Positions 27,398-35,840 of a stretch of DNA of 55,510 bases are shown piece after piece. A program made the translations under genes and the position numbers. Within the stretch, counting starts at the first letter, position 1, and every line of letters starts with the position of its first letter. Source of the DNA: Lentibacillus kapialis. Lineage in GTDB: Bacteria > Bacillota > Bacilli > Bacillales > Amphibacillaceae. The stretch is from the NCBI RefSeq assembly GCF_014646635.1, contig NZ_BMNQ01000013.1, forward strand, positions 1 through 55,510, in the 5' to 3' direction. The notes beneath the pieces are model-generated. The model saw only the letters and a list, made by a program, of their open reading frames with translations, was not told the origin of the DNA and searched no databases.

Positions 27398-28446
27398 ACT
27401 TCCCCCTTTATATAACTCGGAATGTGTATATCTATGTATGTTCCTTCCCCTCTGATAGACCTTACTTTGAATACCCCTCCCAGTTCTTCCGTTCGTTCCG
27501 TCATTGTTTTAAGACCATACGAAGTCTTACGTTTTTTGTCCTCTTCCGCATCAAACCCTTGCCCGTCATCACGAATGTGCAAAAAGAGCCCATTTGATCG
27601 GGTAAAAAGTTCAACTTTCACTGAGTTTGCACCGGCATGACGTAATATATTTGATAGCGCTTCCTGAACAATCCGAAACAAGTGCTCCTCTACCGCTTCA
27701 GAGAGTTCCAGGTCACTTTCAATTTGAACGGTAAAATCGAGTTGTGTTTTTTGTTTCAGCTCCCCAACCAGCCGCTTGATACCATCGGCCAGTCCATCAC
27801 CCGATAAATGGACAGGACGCAAATGAAGAAGCAGCGCCCGCATCTCACTTTGCGCCTTTAATGCTGTTTCAGCCACTTCCCTGATTTGTGCTCCGGCGGC
27901 TTTCGGTTGTTTGTCCACCTGCCTGACAGCAGCTTCCGACATCATGGTGAGCGCAAATAGTTGCTGGCTCACAGCATCATGCAATTCACGGGCAAGACGC
28001 TGCCGTTCTTCGATGACGGCCGCTTTATGAGCTGAATTAGCATAATCAGCTTTCGCATCAGCCATTCGTTTGAGGGACCTCACCTGATTTTGAAGCTTTT
28101 CGCCAAGTTCATTCATTTCACTGCTGACCCTGGCAATCTCATCGCGTTCATTAAAGTAAGCCCGGTAATCATAATGGCCATTCGCAAACTGTGTAATCAT
28201 AACAGATAAGTTATCAAGTCGGTCTTTTATTTTACCGCCCGATTTAAACCCGGCATAAAAGGATATGGCAATCCCAAACAGGATATAAAACAGCATAAAT
28301 ACAACCAAGCTTCCTCCTGTCAGCCAATCAGGTGACACTATGACATAAATACTTAACAGAAAGGTCAATAACATAATAGTCGTTAGAAGAACCGCATACA
28401 AATGGGAGCGAATGAACAAATACCGAATGCTGCTCAGTTTTTTCAC
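27394..28446 (-). CDS. liaS: Sensor histidine kinase, LiaS-like
   Basis: A 350-residue membrane kinase with two membrane segments (about 18-38 and 46-68) separated by a very short extracellular loop, typical of intramembrane-sensing kinases. A HAMP-like linker is followed by the HisKA_3 box with phosphorylated His156 (RQRLARELHDAVSQQLFAL) and an ATPase domain with DDGQGFD and GLKTMTERTEELGG. It senses cell-wall antibiotics together with LiaF in related species. It lies 15 bases after liaF and overlaps liaR by 4 bases. Confidence 0.92.
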   Translation of the reverse strand: MKKLSSIRYLFIRSHLYAVLLTTIMLLTFLLSIYVIVSPDWLTGGSLVVFMLFYILFGIAISFYAGFKSGGKIKDRLDNLSVMITQFANGHYDYRAYFNERDEIARVSSEMNELGEKLQNQVRSLKRMADAKADYANSAHKAAVIEERQRLARELHDAVSQQLFALTMMSEAAVRQVDKQPKAAGAQIREVAETALKAQSEMRALLLHLRPVHLSGDGLADGIKRLVGELKQKTQLDFTVQIESDLELSEAVEEHLFRIVQEALSNILRHAGANSVKVELFTRSNGLFLHIRDDGQGFDAEEDKKRKTSYGLKTMTERTEELGGVFKVRSIRGEGTYIDIHIPSYIKGEV

Positions 28447-28461
28447 AATCCGTTCGCCTCC

Positions 28462-29205
28462 TTAAACCTCGACTACTTTGATTGAGCCGGCCTTCAATTT
28501 AATAAATAGATCCAACTTTTGCACGGACGTATCATAATCCGCTGTTTTATACGTCATTGCCCGGTTAATACCATCTTTTTTCTGTCCGGCAACATCAATA
28601 TCTCCAGCCTTAACCAAGGCTTCGATTTGATACGCAACATTTCCTGGCATGATGATATGAACATCAGCTGCCAAAGAATTGATCATAATCGGAATTTTCT
28701 CTTCCGGAATAAACGCTTTTGAAAAGTCCAGGTAAAAATCCCCCGCCATATTCCTTAAATTCATCGGCTCAACCTTCCAATTGGGCTGACTGTATTCATA
28801 TTCGCCTACTGAAAAAAATCCAAGATCGCCTTCTTTTTTTCCCCTGTAATGTTTAAACGTCCGTTTATACCCCTTCGTTCTGCCAATGAATGAAAACCCG
28901 ACATAAATGATCAATAGCGGCCATAATTTAAAAATATCGTCAAAGTGAAAGCTGATGATACCAAAACGATTAGCCATTAACAATGAACCAAAAATGAAGA
29001 AAAACGAACCAAATACCCAACTTCCGCCCCGGTGCCTGATACGATCCGTCATCCACTTGAGGCCAATTATAATGAAGAGCATCGGATAGATGTACAACCA
29101 GGCATTTTCAATATTAAAATCAATAATCCCAACGTTTCCAAGCACCATTGCAGCACCAATTGATATAAGAATTATTGCCAGCACATACTGTATAATTCGG
29201 CCCAT
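28462..29205 (-). CDS. liaF: LiaF-type membrane inhibitor of the Lia system
   Basis: A 247-residue protein with about four N-terminal membrane segments and a C-terminal domain of the cell-wall-active antibiotic response family (GDFYLDFSKAFIPEEKIPIMINSLAADVHIIMP). In B. subtilis LiaF holds LiaS/LiaR inactive without stress. It is first in a liaF-liaS-liaR operon. The upstream 95 bases contain no clear LiaR box. Confidence 0.9.
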   Translation of the reverse strand: MGRIIQYVLAIILISIGAAMVLGNVGIIDFNIENAWLYIYPMLFIIIGLKWMTDRIRHRGGSWVFGSFFFIFGSLLMANRFGIISFHFDDIFKLWPLLIIYVGFSFIGRTKGYKRTFKHYRGKKEGDLGFFSVGEYEYSQPNWKVEPMNLRNMAGDFYLDFSKAFIPEEKIPIMINSLAADVHIIMPGNVAYQIEALVKAGDIDVAGQKKDGINRAMTYKTADYDTSVQKLDLFIKLKAGSIKVVEV

Positions 29206-29300
29206 GTCATTTACCTCCCATTCAGGTTTTATCTGTTATATTTATTATACAAGAAACTGATAAAAGAGATAATCATCCTCAGCATGTTTTTATCTCAGCC

Positions 29301-29948
29301 TTAAGACGGAGCTTTCCACTTTGAAGACTTCAGCCATTCATAGATATAAATCAATCCCATCAGATAGATAAAACCCAAAATAAAGCCGGCAAGGACATCG
29401 GTTAAATAATGAACGTTAATGACATAACGGCTGATACCAATTAACAAAATCAGGAGCGCCGGACTGATTTGCGCAATTAAAACAAGCCGGGACGACGACA
29501 GTTTTTTGACAAGAAAGTAAGCGAACAGCCCGTAGCAAACCATTGAAATCATCGCGTGCCCGGATGGAAAGCTAAAACCTTCAGCATCAGCTGCAGCCAA
29601 AATAGCAGGACGTTCGCGCTCTACAAGGTGTTTGATAAGTATGTTAACACCGTAACTGCTTAACGTACCCAGGGCAAACACAAGTGCTTGCAGACGTTCC
29701 CTGAACAAGAACCAAAAGATGAGCCCCATCAAAATAGTAAATGGCGTTAAGAAAGTACCCGATCCTAACTCAGTAACCCACCGAAAAAATGCGAACACAA
29801 CGGTGTTATCCAATTTCTCAACAAGATCACGGGTCAGCCGATCTACATAAAGGACTTTTCCGCTGATTATACGAAACACCCAAATGCCGGTCATTACTAA
29901 TAAAGCTATTACTAAAAATAAAATGACATCACTCCGTTTATACCACAC
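29301..29948 (-). CDS. PAP2-family membrane phosphatase
   Basis: A 215-residue integral membrane protein with six hydrophobic segments and the three lipid-phosphatase motifs: K106...RP114 (KHLVERERP), PSGH (128-131) and SRYVINVHYLTD (Arg174, His180, Asp184). It probably dephosphorylates undecaprenyl pyrophosphate or phosphatidylglycerol phosphate; which one cannot be told from sequence. It lies near liaFSR and may belong to envelope maintenance. Confidence 0.9.
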   Translation of the reverse strand: MWYKRSDVILFLVIALLVMTGIWVFRIISGKVLYVDRLTRDLVEKLDNTVVFAFFRWVTELGSGTFLTPFTILMGLIFWFLFRERLQALVFALGTLSSYGVNILIKHLVERERPAILAAADAEGFSFPSGHAMISMVCYGLFAYFLVKKLSSSRLVLIAQISPALLILLIGISRYVINVHYLTDVLAGFILGFIYLMGLIYIYEWLKSSKWKAPS

Positions 29949-30008
29949 GCTCCGAACCTCCTGGCTTCATCTTACCTTACTTTTCTTTATCATAACAGCT
30001 AACTCAGA

Positions 30009-30095
30009 TTAGAAAAACTCGGCATTCGCCTCGTCTTATAACGGATGCCGAAGCTTTTCTTAAGGTCACCCATAACTTATACTTTCTGACGTTAT
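30009..30095 (+). repeat. ~90-bp palindromic repeat, copy 7
   Basis: TTAGAAAAACTCGG to CTGACGTTAT, between the divergent PAP2 and ferritin-like genes. The downstream arm is shortened (CTTAAGG). Copy 8, inverted, lies on the other side of the ferritin-like gene. Confidence 0.85.
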
Positions 30096-30192
30096 AAAAA
30101 ATTAGAAAACACACCCCGTTTGTATGTTTCAAAAAAATAATGAAGGGAATAGTAACTGTGTGCTCATCATATACGAAAGGTTGGGATATATT

Positions 30193-30627
30193 ATGGATCA
30201 AAATCTACAAAATTTAATCGATGGACTGAATGAAGATTTATCTCACGAGTATGCAGCAGCCATCCAATACACGTATAGCGCATCAGTCGTCTCCGGACTA
30301 TACCGCTCTGCATTGAAGCCTTTTTTCGAGGACGAAATTAATGACGAAATGGGCCATGCACTGTACTTGTCCGAAAAGATTAAATCACTGGGTGGTATAC
30401 CTACGACGGAATCTGCTGAAGTTCCACAGCCGACCGAAGTGAGAGATTTGTTGGAGGCCTCATTGGAAGCTGAAAAAGCAACCATTGGCCGCTATGAACA
30501 GCGCAAAAACCAAGCTGAGGAGCTGGGCTTTACTGAACTCGTTGTTAAAATCGAAGACATGATTGCAGATGAAACGGGTCATAAAGAAGAAATTCAACGT
30601 CTGTTGACAGACCCAAGAGTTAATTAA
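30193..30627 (+). CDS. Ferritin-like (bacterioferritin/Dps-type) protein
   Basis: A 144-residue four-helix protein with ferritin-type diiron ligands: Glu in SHEYAAAIQY, ExxH in INDEMGHA, Glu in LEAEKATIGRYE and a second ExxH in DETGHKEE. It is likely an iron-binding or iron-storing protein, related to bacterioferritin-like proteins without a clear heme ligand. The ATG at 30193 follows GAAAGG; an upstream frame to 30124 lacks support. It is monocistronic, between two inverted copies of the palindromic repeat, with a strong terminator. Confidence 0.88.
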   Translation: MDQNLQNLIDGLNEDLSHEYAAAIQYTYSASVVSGLYRSALKPFFEDEINDEMGHALYLSEKIKSLGGIPTTESAEVPQPTEVRDLLEASLEAEKATIGRYEQRKNQAEELGFTELVVKIEDMIADETGHKEEIQRLLTDPRVN

Positions 30628-30639
30628 TGATAAAAGGCT

Positions 30640-30672
30640 GCTCCGGGAAGAGACTTTCCGGAGCATTTTTTT
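30640..30672 (+). terminator. Terminator of the ferritin-like gene
   Basis: GCTCCGG gaagagacttt CCGGAGC, then A and seven T. Confidence 0.9.
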
Positions 30673-30673
30673 G

Positions 30674-30761
30674 TAACGTCAGAAAGTATAAAATATGGAT
30701 GACCTTATAAGAAAAGCTTCAGCATTCGCTATAAGACGAGGCGAATGCCGAGTTTTCCTAA
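30674..30761 (-). repeat. ~90-bp palindromic repeat, copy 8 (reverse)
   Basis: TAACGTCAGAAAGTATAAA to GAGTTTTCCTAAT, joined directly to the T-run of the ferritin-like gene terminator and upstream of the M20 amidohydrolase gene. Confidence 0.85.
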
Positions 30762-30825
30762 TTCCCCTGCGCTCGCTCATGTTTAATGTTATAATAGTCG
30801 AAAAGCAAATAAAGGAGGCCTTGCT

Positions 30826-31995
30826 TTGTTACAGGAGATACATAAAAAATTGGATGAACTATACCCTGAAATGGTCAACATTCGGCGTCATCTGCATCAA
30901 TATCCGGAAGTATCGTTTCAGGAAACCGGAACAGCCCGGTATATCGCTGATTTTTACGAAGAACTGGGGATTCCCTACCAGGCAAATGTTGGCGGTAATG
31001 GCGTGATAGCCACCTTAAAAGGGGGAAAGCCGGGTAAAAAAATTGCTTTAAGAGCTGACTTTGATGCGCTGCCGATTCAGGATGAAAAAGATGTTCCTTA
31101 TAAATCAAAAATCGACGGTGTGATGCATGCGTGCGGTCATGACGGGCACACAGCACAATTGCTGATACTAGCTCAAGCACTAGCAATGTTTCAGGAAAAT
31201 ATCCCTGGAACAATCGTATTTCTGCACCAACATGCTGAGGAATATGCACCGGGAGGAGCCAAGCCGATTATTGAGTCCGGCGTGCTCGATGACGTCGATG
31301 CTGTTTTCGGAACCCATCTTTGGGCAACTACCCCGTTTCGTGTACTGCAGACATCAAAAGATGTCTTTATGGCAGGACCTGACCGTTTTGAGATCATCGT
31401 GCAAGGTCAAGGTGGTCATGGCGGCTATCCGCATCAGACCAAAGACGCCATTACCATCGGGGCGCAACTCGTTTCCCAGCTCCAGCATATTGTTTCAAGA
31501 CGTTTGGACCCGCTTGAGACCGCTGTTATCACCATCGGACAATTTGAAGCCGGTAACGCATTCAACATCATCGCTGACCAAGCTAGACTCGTCGGTACAG
31601 TCCGGTACTTAAAGAAAGATATCCAGGAACAAGTCATCAATGAGATGGAAAAAGCTATAGAAGGCATTTGCGCTGCCAATGCCGTCACCTATTCATTCAA
31701 TTATGAAAAAGGTTATCCACCGCTCGTTAACAATGCGGAAGAAGCCGAGCTGATACTAGAGGCGGCCCAAGAGGTGGACGATATTGAAACGGCTGAAGAA
31801 GTCAAACCGGTCATGGCCGGCGAGGATTTTGCTTATTACACGATGGAGAAACCAGGCGCCTATTTTTTCACAGGCGCACAAAAAGAAGGCCACAGCTATC
31901 CGCACCATCACCCGAAATTTGATATCGAGGAGCAGGCAATGCCTATCGCAGCTAAAACCCTGATTACGGCCTATTTTAAATATCAAGGAAAATAA
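30826..31995 (+). CDS. yhaA: M20-family N-acyl-amino-acid amidohydrolase (YhaA-like)
   Basis: A zinc peptidase/amidohydrolase of the M20D group (hippurate hydrolase type) that removes acyl groups from amino acids or small peptides. The 389-residue product has HACGHDGHTAQLL (Cys103, His105), HQHAEEYAPGGAKP (Glu138/139), GTHLWATTPF and a C-terminal MAGEDFAYY. The start is TTG 30826, seven bases after AAGGAGG. An extended -10 (TGTTATAAT) lies at about 30787-30795. The position next to ecsAB (convergent) corresponds to yhaA of B. subtilis; ecsC is absent. Confidence 0.9.
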   Translation: MLQEIHKKLDELYPEMVNIRRHLHQYPEVSFQETGTARYIADFYEELGIPYQANVGGNGVIATLKGGKPGKKIALRADFDALPIQDEKDVPYKSKIDGVMHACGHDGHTAQLLILAQALAMFQENIPGTIVFLHQHAEEYAPGGAKPIIESGVLDDVDAVFGTHLWATTPFRVLQTSKDVFMAGPDRFEIIVQGQGGHGGYPHQTKDAITIGAQLVSQLQHIVSRRLDPLETAVITIGQFEAGNAFNIIADQARLVGTVRYLKKDIQEQVINEMEKAIEGICAANAVTYSFNYEKGYPPLVNNAEEAELILEAAQEVDDIETAEEVKPVMAGEDFAYYTMEKPGAYFFTGAQKEGHSYPHHHPKFDIEEQAMPIAAKTLITAYFKYQGK

Positions 31996-32003
31996 ATACT
32001 GAC

Positions 32004-32034
32004 AGGCTGACCCTGCATGGATCAGCCTTCTTAT
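32004..32034. terminator. Bidirectional terminator between yhaA and ecsB
   Basis: AGGCTGA ccctgcatgga TCAGCCT between the two convergent stops, with moderately T-rich flanks on both strands. Confidence 0.55.
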
Positions 32035-33249
32035 TCACCCCATTAACTTTTTCCTGGCATATCCTTGTATGAACAAGTAGTTAAAGACTGTTCCGCCAAT
32101 AAGGACAGCCAGCATCCCCATCCATTGCTGCATCATCAAAAACAATACGGCAAATATAATGGTCTGCATACATGTCAGCTGAAACAGAAGTTTAAGCAGC
32201 GACTGCCGGCGCACTCCTGCAGCAACCGGGTAAAGATCAAGCCACATAACGGTCCTATGGTGATGATACAATGTCATCATCTGAAACACGCTCATGTATA
32301 AAAACAACAGTGCAAATAACAACTTCATCCAAACGTTCGGAATAAAATATATGAACAATCCGCCAATCACAATCAACCTGAGATACATACCCAAATAATC
32401 TCCACTACGGACAAACGAAATCCGGTATAAATAATCAAAAGTATACCGGTTGGCAAACGGTACTCTGCTCACAAGCGCCACAATCCAGTGTCGGCCTTTA
32501 ACACGATTTTTTAAATGCGGAACATCTGTAAACATATTCGCAAACCGATAAAACGTCTGCATCCGGCTCTGATCTTTATCCACCAGCAAGTCCCACAGAA
32601 TACCAGGTTGTTTTCGTGAAACATTTAAATCATAAAGGAACACAATCGCAAACAAAACCGTTGTAGCACTTGCCCAAACCATTTCACCTTCCATGATAAA
32701 ATAAAAAACAGCCACATTCAGCAGCACTCTTACTGCTTGGTCTATTTGACGTGTTCCCGGCTCCCTGATTTTCAGCATCCACCAGTTAGCAAGCAAATTT
32801 CCGCATTTAAATATCAGAACGGCAAGCAGTGTCAATAAATAAGCGTTGCCTGCCCGGTCCGGGTACGAATTAAAATATAATGGACCGAATGCCGCTGCGG
32901 CAAGCAAAATGATATAAAGCTGGGTAACAAAACTGTAGATAATGGCATCACGGAAATAACGCCCCATTTTATTCTCTGCAGCAATCAGAAAAACCAAATC
33001 CGGTTCTTTTAATAATGTGCGGACAGGGCTGTAACTGACCAGCAGCCCAAATGTTATCCCTATGATCCAAGCAGTTGGAAAATTCTCAGGCAGGTCCATC
33101 ATCCACTGCTGATAATAATAGGCAGTCGCCGAAACGAAAAAGAACATCGCAAAAGCAATATGCTCGTTAAAAATGTAACGTAGATAGCGGCTCATTTCTT
33201 TCAGATGACCTGAAAAACGCTGTTTAAAAAACGCATGTGAATCAAACAT
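32035..33249 (-). CDS. ecsB: ABC transporter permease EcsB
   Basis: Membrane subunit of the Ecs ABC transporter, which affects secretion, competence and regulated intramembrane proteolysis in B. subtilis; its substrate is not settled. The 404-residue product has about eight to ten hydrophobic segments and the N-terminal FKQRFSGHLKEMSRYLRYIFN region of EcsB. The start is ATG 33249; the longer frame to 33381 lies inside ecsA. It overlaps the ecsA stop by 8 bases, so the two are coupled. Confidence 0.92.
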   Translation of the reverse strand: MFDSHAFFKQRFSGHLKEMSRYLRYIFNEHIAFAMFFFVSATAYYYQQWMMDLPENFPTAWIIGITFGLLVSYSPVRTLLKEPDLVFLIAAENKMGRYFRDAIIYSFVTQLYIILLAAAAFGPLYFNSYPDRAGNAYLLTLLAVLIFKCGNLLANWWMLKIREPGTRQIDQAVRVLLNVAVFYFIMEGEMVWASATTVLFAIVFLYDLNVSRKQPGILWDLLVDKDQSRMQTFYRFANMFTDVPHLKNRVKGRHWIVALVSRVPFANRYTFDYLYRISFVRSGDYLGMYLRLIVIGGLFIYFIPNVWMKLLFALLFLYMSVFQMMTLYHHHRTVMWLDLYPVAAGVRRQSLLKLLFQLTCMQTIIFAVLFLMMQQWMGMLAVLIGGTVFNYLFIQGYARKKLMG

Positions 33250-33985
33250 GATGATCTTCCTTCGTGAGTTCCACATATAAATCATCAAGCGCTGCCTCAG
33301 GCATATCGAAGTCCCTGCGCAATTCTCCCAATGTGCCCATTGCCCGGATTTCCCCTTCATGCAGGATGATGAACCGGTCACAGTTCCGCTCAGCTGTTGC
33401 CAGAATATGAGTTGACATGAGCACGCCCGATCCGTTCGCCTTCATACCATCCATTAACTGCAAATATGATTTGATGCCAAGCGGATCAAGACCGACGAAC
33501 GGCTCATCCACAATATACAACGGCGGCTCAATCAAAAACGCGCACATGATCATCACCTTTTGCCGCATACCTTTTGAGAAATGAGTCGGGAACCATTTCA
33601 GACGTTTTTCCATACGAAATTCTTTCAGCAATGGTGGCAATCTTTTTTCAAAATCATCTTCGGATATATTGTAGGCCATTGCTGTTAATTTCAAATGCTC
33701 ATATAATGTCAATTCATCATATAAGATGGGCATTTCCGGTATGTATGCCATCTGGTTCCGGTAAGTCTCTGGATTTTCCCGGAATGTCCTTCCATTCACC
33801 GCAACCTTCCCATTTTTAGCATGCATCAGCCCAATGATATGTTTGATCGTCGTACTTTTACCGGCACCATTCAGACCAATCAATCCGACAATCTCGCCGG
33901 GAAAAACATCAAATGATATGCCGTGCAGCACGTTTTTATGTGTATAGCCGCCATGTAAATCAGCAATATGTAATAATGGTTCCAC
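33242..33985 (-). CDS. ecsA: ABC transporter ATPase EcsA
   Basis: A 247-residue ATPase with Walker A GLNGAGKST (37-45), signature FSKGMRQKV, Walker B LYIVDEPFVGLD and switch histidine in STHIL. It powers EcsB. The start is GTG 33985 after GGGAGGC. A good sigma-A promoter lies 30-60 bases upstream (34018-34046). The hit gene is divergent, as in B. subtilis. Confidence 0.94.
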   Translation of the reverse strand: MEPLLHIADLHGGYTHKNVLHGISFDVFPGEIVGLIGLNGAGKSTTIKHIIGLMHAKNGKVAVNGRTFRENPETYRNQMAYIPEMPILYDELTLYEHLKLTAMAYNISEDDFEKRLPPLLKEFRMEKRLKWFPTHFSKGMRQKVMIMCAFLIEPPLYIVDEPFVGLDPLGIKSYLQLMDGMKANGSGVLMSTHILATAERNCDRFIILHEGEIRAMGTLGELRRDFDMPEAALDDLYVELTKEDHHV

Positions 33986-34017
33986 AAAGTCTGCCTCCCA
34001 ATTGTCACTTAGTTAAA

Positions 34018-34046
34018 ATTTTACCATGTTTCATGTGATGTGCCAA
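34018..34046 (-). promoter_or_regulatory. Sigma-A promoter of ecsAB
   Basis: On the minus strand TTGGCA, 17 bases, TAAAAT, ending ~33 bases before the ecsA GTG. Confidence 0.7.
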
Positions 34047-34390
34047 AGCAAATTCCTCGACAAAAAGTATGTATAAAAAGACATAAACGGTCAACACTAA
34101 CAAATGAAGTTAAGTGGATAGGCAAAATCATATAATTTCGCGCTGAACACAAATGAGGTGTCTGTGATCGGTAATTAAATGATTGACCAATGTAGGGTTG
34201 GATGCTTCGTATTTTCGGATACAAATGCAAAGCCTTACCGCACCATCTAATGCTTTTAACCTTTTTGCCGGATTTCCACAATACATTGGGATCTGACAAA
34301 TCGGTTTTTGTAACGTTAAAAGCAATATGCGATTGACGGTTAACAAGTCCCCAAAAGGTTAGATGATTTGCCATCCACTTGCTTCTTTAA
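34047..34390. other. Non-coding gap between ecsA and hit, no gene supported
   Basis: A minus-strand frame of 117 codons (34021-34374) covers most of it but overlaps the ecsA promoter, has no ribosome site and gives a composition rich in Cys, Ser, Arg and Ile with no family that I recognise. It may be the relic of a gene; nothing else was identified. Confidence 0.4.
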
Positions 34391-34436
34391 AACAGGCAGG
34401 CCCACCTAAAAAATGGACCTTGCCTGTTTATTTTTA
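34391..34436 (+). terminator. Strong orphan terminator upstream of hit
   Basis: AACAGGCAGGcCCA ... TGGaCCTTGCCTGTT followed by TATTTTTATT. It points in the + direction although no + strand gene precedes it for 2.4 kb, so it may end an unrecognised transcript or shield hit. Confidence 0.75.
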
Positions 34437-34437
34437 T

Positions 34438-34525
34438 TATGTCAGAAAATATGAATGAAGGATGACCTTGCAAGAAAAGCTTTGACACTCGTTATAAGAC
34501 AGGACAAATGCCGGGTTTTTTCTAA
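34438..34525 (-). repeat. ~90-bp palindromic repeat, copy 9 (reverse, diverged)
   Basis: Reads TGTCAGAAAATATGAATGAAGG to GGGTTTTTTCTAAT; the stem and the loop-downstream pairing are both decayed. It lies directly after the orphan terminator, like copy 8 after the ferritin terminator. Confidence 0.75.
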
Positions 34526-34611
34526 TTTCCGAACAGTTTTCTCCCCTCCCGCTTTACTTTTTCCCCATTTTCTTTTTACAATGAATCAAAAGATGTATAG
34601 GAGTGGTTGGC

Positions 34612-35037
34612 ATGGCTCATGAAGATTGCATTTTTTGCAAGATTATCGATGGTGAAATCCCATCCGCGAAAGTTTATGAGGATGATGCGGTTTATGCGTT
34701 CCTTGACATCAGTCAGGTAACGAAAGGACACACATTAGTGATTCCAAAAACCCATACAAAAAATATTTATGAAACATCGCCGGAGATCGCAAGCGAATTA
34801 TTCGAACGAATTCCTAAAATCGCTAATGCCATTAAGAAAGCCTATAGGCCGATTGGAATGAACTTGCTGAACAATAATGAAAAGCCCGCAGATCAGTCAG
34901 TCTTTCACCTACATATTCACCTTCTGCCACGTTACGGCAAAGATGACGGCTTCTCGCTCAACTGGCAAGTACATGAAGATGATTATTCTCAGGAAGACCT
35001 GCAACATATTGCCCATGAAATCAATGAAGGCATTTAA
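34612..35037 (+). CDS. hit: HIT-family protein
   Basis: A histidine-triad nucleotide-binding protein, probably a nucleoside phosphoramidate or dinucleotide hydrolase. The 141-residue product has Cys6-x-x-Cys9 near the start (DCIFCKI) and the triad HLHIHLLPR with His99, His101 and His103. ATG 34612 is eight bases after AGGAG; an in-frame GTG at 34603 lies inside that ribosome site. The order ecsA-hit-trpP matches B. subtilis. Confidence 0.95.
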   Translation: MAHEDCIFCKIIDGEIPSAKVYEDDAVYAFLDISQVTKGHTLVIPKTHTKNIYETSPEIASELFERIPKIANAIKKAYRPIGMNLLNNNEKPADQSVFHLHIHLLPRYGKDDGFSLNWQVHEDDYSQEDLQHIAHEINEGI

Positions 35038-35089
35038 GGGTTCCCCATAATAATTAGAAAATTAATACTGTTTATTTGTAACTATTTCT

Positions 35090-35097
35090 GTTATAAT
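35090..35097 (+). promoter_or_regulatory. Extended -10 promoter of trpP
   Basis: TG-T-TATAAT (TATAAT at 35092-35097) with a poor -35 (TGTTTA at 35069-35074, 17-base spacing). It gives a leader of about 75 bases before the trpP ATG. Confidence 0.6.
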
Positions 35098-35149
35098 GAT
35101 GTTACGCTTTCGCAGGCGGCCATGAGGGGCACGTCTGGAAAACACAAAA

Positions 35150-35172
35150 TAGTTTAGCTGAGAAGAGGAGAG
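35150..35172 (+). promoter_or_regulatory. Candidate TRAP-binding site over the trpP ribosome site
   Basis: TAGTTTAGCTGAGAAGAGGA holds five (T/G)AG triplets at exact 5-base steps (35150, 35155, 35160, 35165, 35170), which is the spacing TRAP needs. More GAG triplets occur at 35124 and 35189. The last repeats form the ribosome site itself. In B. subtilis TRAP represses trpP (yhaG) translation in this way when tryptophan is plentiful. Five in-phase triplets are fewer than the usual 9-11. Confidence 0.65.
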
Positions 35173-35178
35173 GTAAAA

Positions 35179-35700
35179 ATGAATACACGAGTTTTGGTAT
35201 TTATGTCACTGTTATTGGGGATTGGTGCTGTTTTACATTTTATTATCCCGCCATTTATTTACGGAATGAAGCCAGACATGCTGCTTTCTATGATGTTTTT
35301 AGGCATTATGCTGTTTCCGAAAGCAAAATATGTTTTGATATTATCAGTGGCAGCAGGCATTATGTCTGCATTGACGACACAGACACCGGGTGGCCAAATT
35401 GCCAACATGATCGACAAACCGATTACAGGGATATTGTTTTTCGGATTGTTATTACTGGTTAAAAATCGTATAAACAATAAAATAAATATCCCGGTGTTAA
35501 CAGCTGTCGGAACCATGATCAGCGGAGCGATATTTATAACCGTGGCACTCTTTATTATCGGGCTCATGGAAGGAGCTTTTCCTATACTGTTTGGAACGAT
35601 TGTGCTGCCTGCAGCCGCGTTGAATACGGCATTTATGATTATTGTCTATCCAATCGTCCAGAACATATTTAAACAGATACAGCCCCTTAGCACTGCCTGA
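35179..35700 (+). CDS. trpP: Tryptophan transporter TrpP (YhaG)
   Basis: A 173-residue membrane protein with five to six hydrophobic segments, starting MNTRVLVFMSLLLGIGAVLH and containing the family stretches GMKPDMLLSMMFLG, TTQTPGGQIANMIDKP and FGTIVLPAAALNT. Orthologs take up tryptophan (ECF S-component-like size). ATG 35179 follows GAGGAGAGG, which is part of the candidate TRAP site. The yhaH-type gene downstream and hit upstream match the B. subtilis order. Confidence 0.88.
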   Translation: MNTRVLVFMSLLLGIGAVLHFIIPPFIYGMKPDMLLSMMFLGIMLFPKAKYVLILSVAAGIMSALTTQTPGGQIANMIDKPITGILFFGLLLLVKNRINNKINIPVLTAVGTMISGAIFITVALFIIGLMEGAFPILFGTIVLPAAALNTAFMIIVYPIVQNIFKQIQPLSTA

Positions 35701-35724
35701 TCAAATAATGATTGGTATATCAAT

Positions 35725-35757
35725 CCTCTGGCACACTTAGACTGTCAGGGGTTTTTT
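35725..35757 (+). terminator. trpP terminator
   Basis: CCTCTG...CAGGGG followed by TTTTTT, 24 bases after the stop. Confidence 0.7.
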
Positions 35758-35840
35758 AAACGACTGAACGTATGACGTTTTTTCACATCCGAAAACGGCA
35801 AAAGAATGATATCGAGTCTTTGAAAGGAGCGTTCACCATT

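Noticed and set aside
30695-31006. 103-codon plus-strand frame
   Set aside because: It begins inside repeat copy 8 and overlaps the yhaA start in another frame. The peptide RRGECRVFL recurs wherever the repeat occurs.
34021-34374. 117-codon minus-strand frame between ecsA and hit
   Set aside because: It overlaps the ecsAB promoter, lacks a ribosome site and matches no family that I recognise; kept only as a possible relic.
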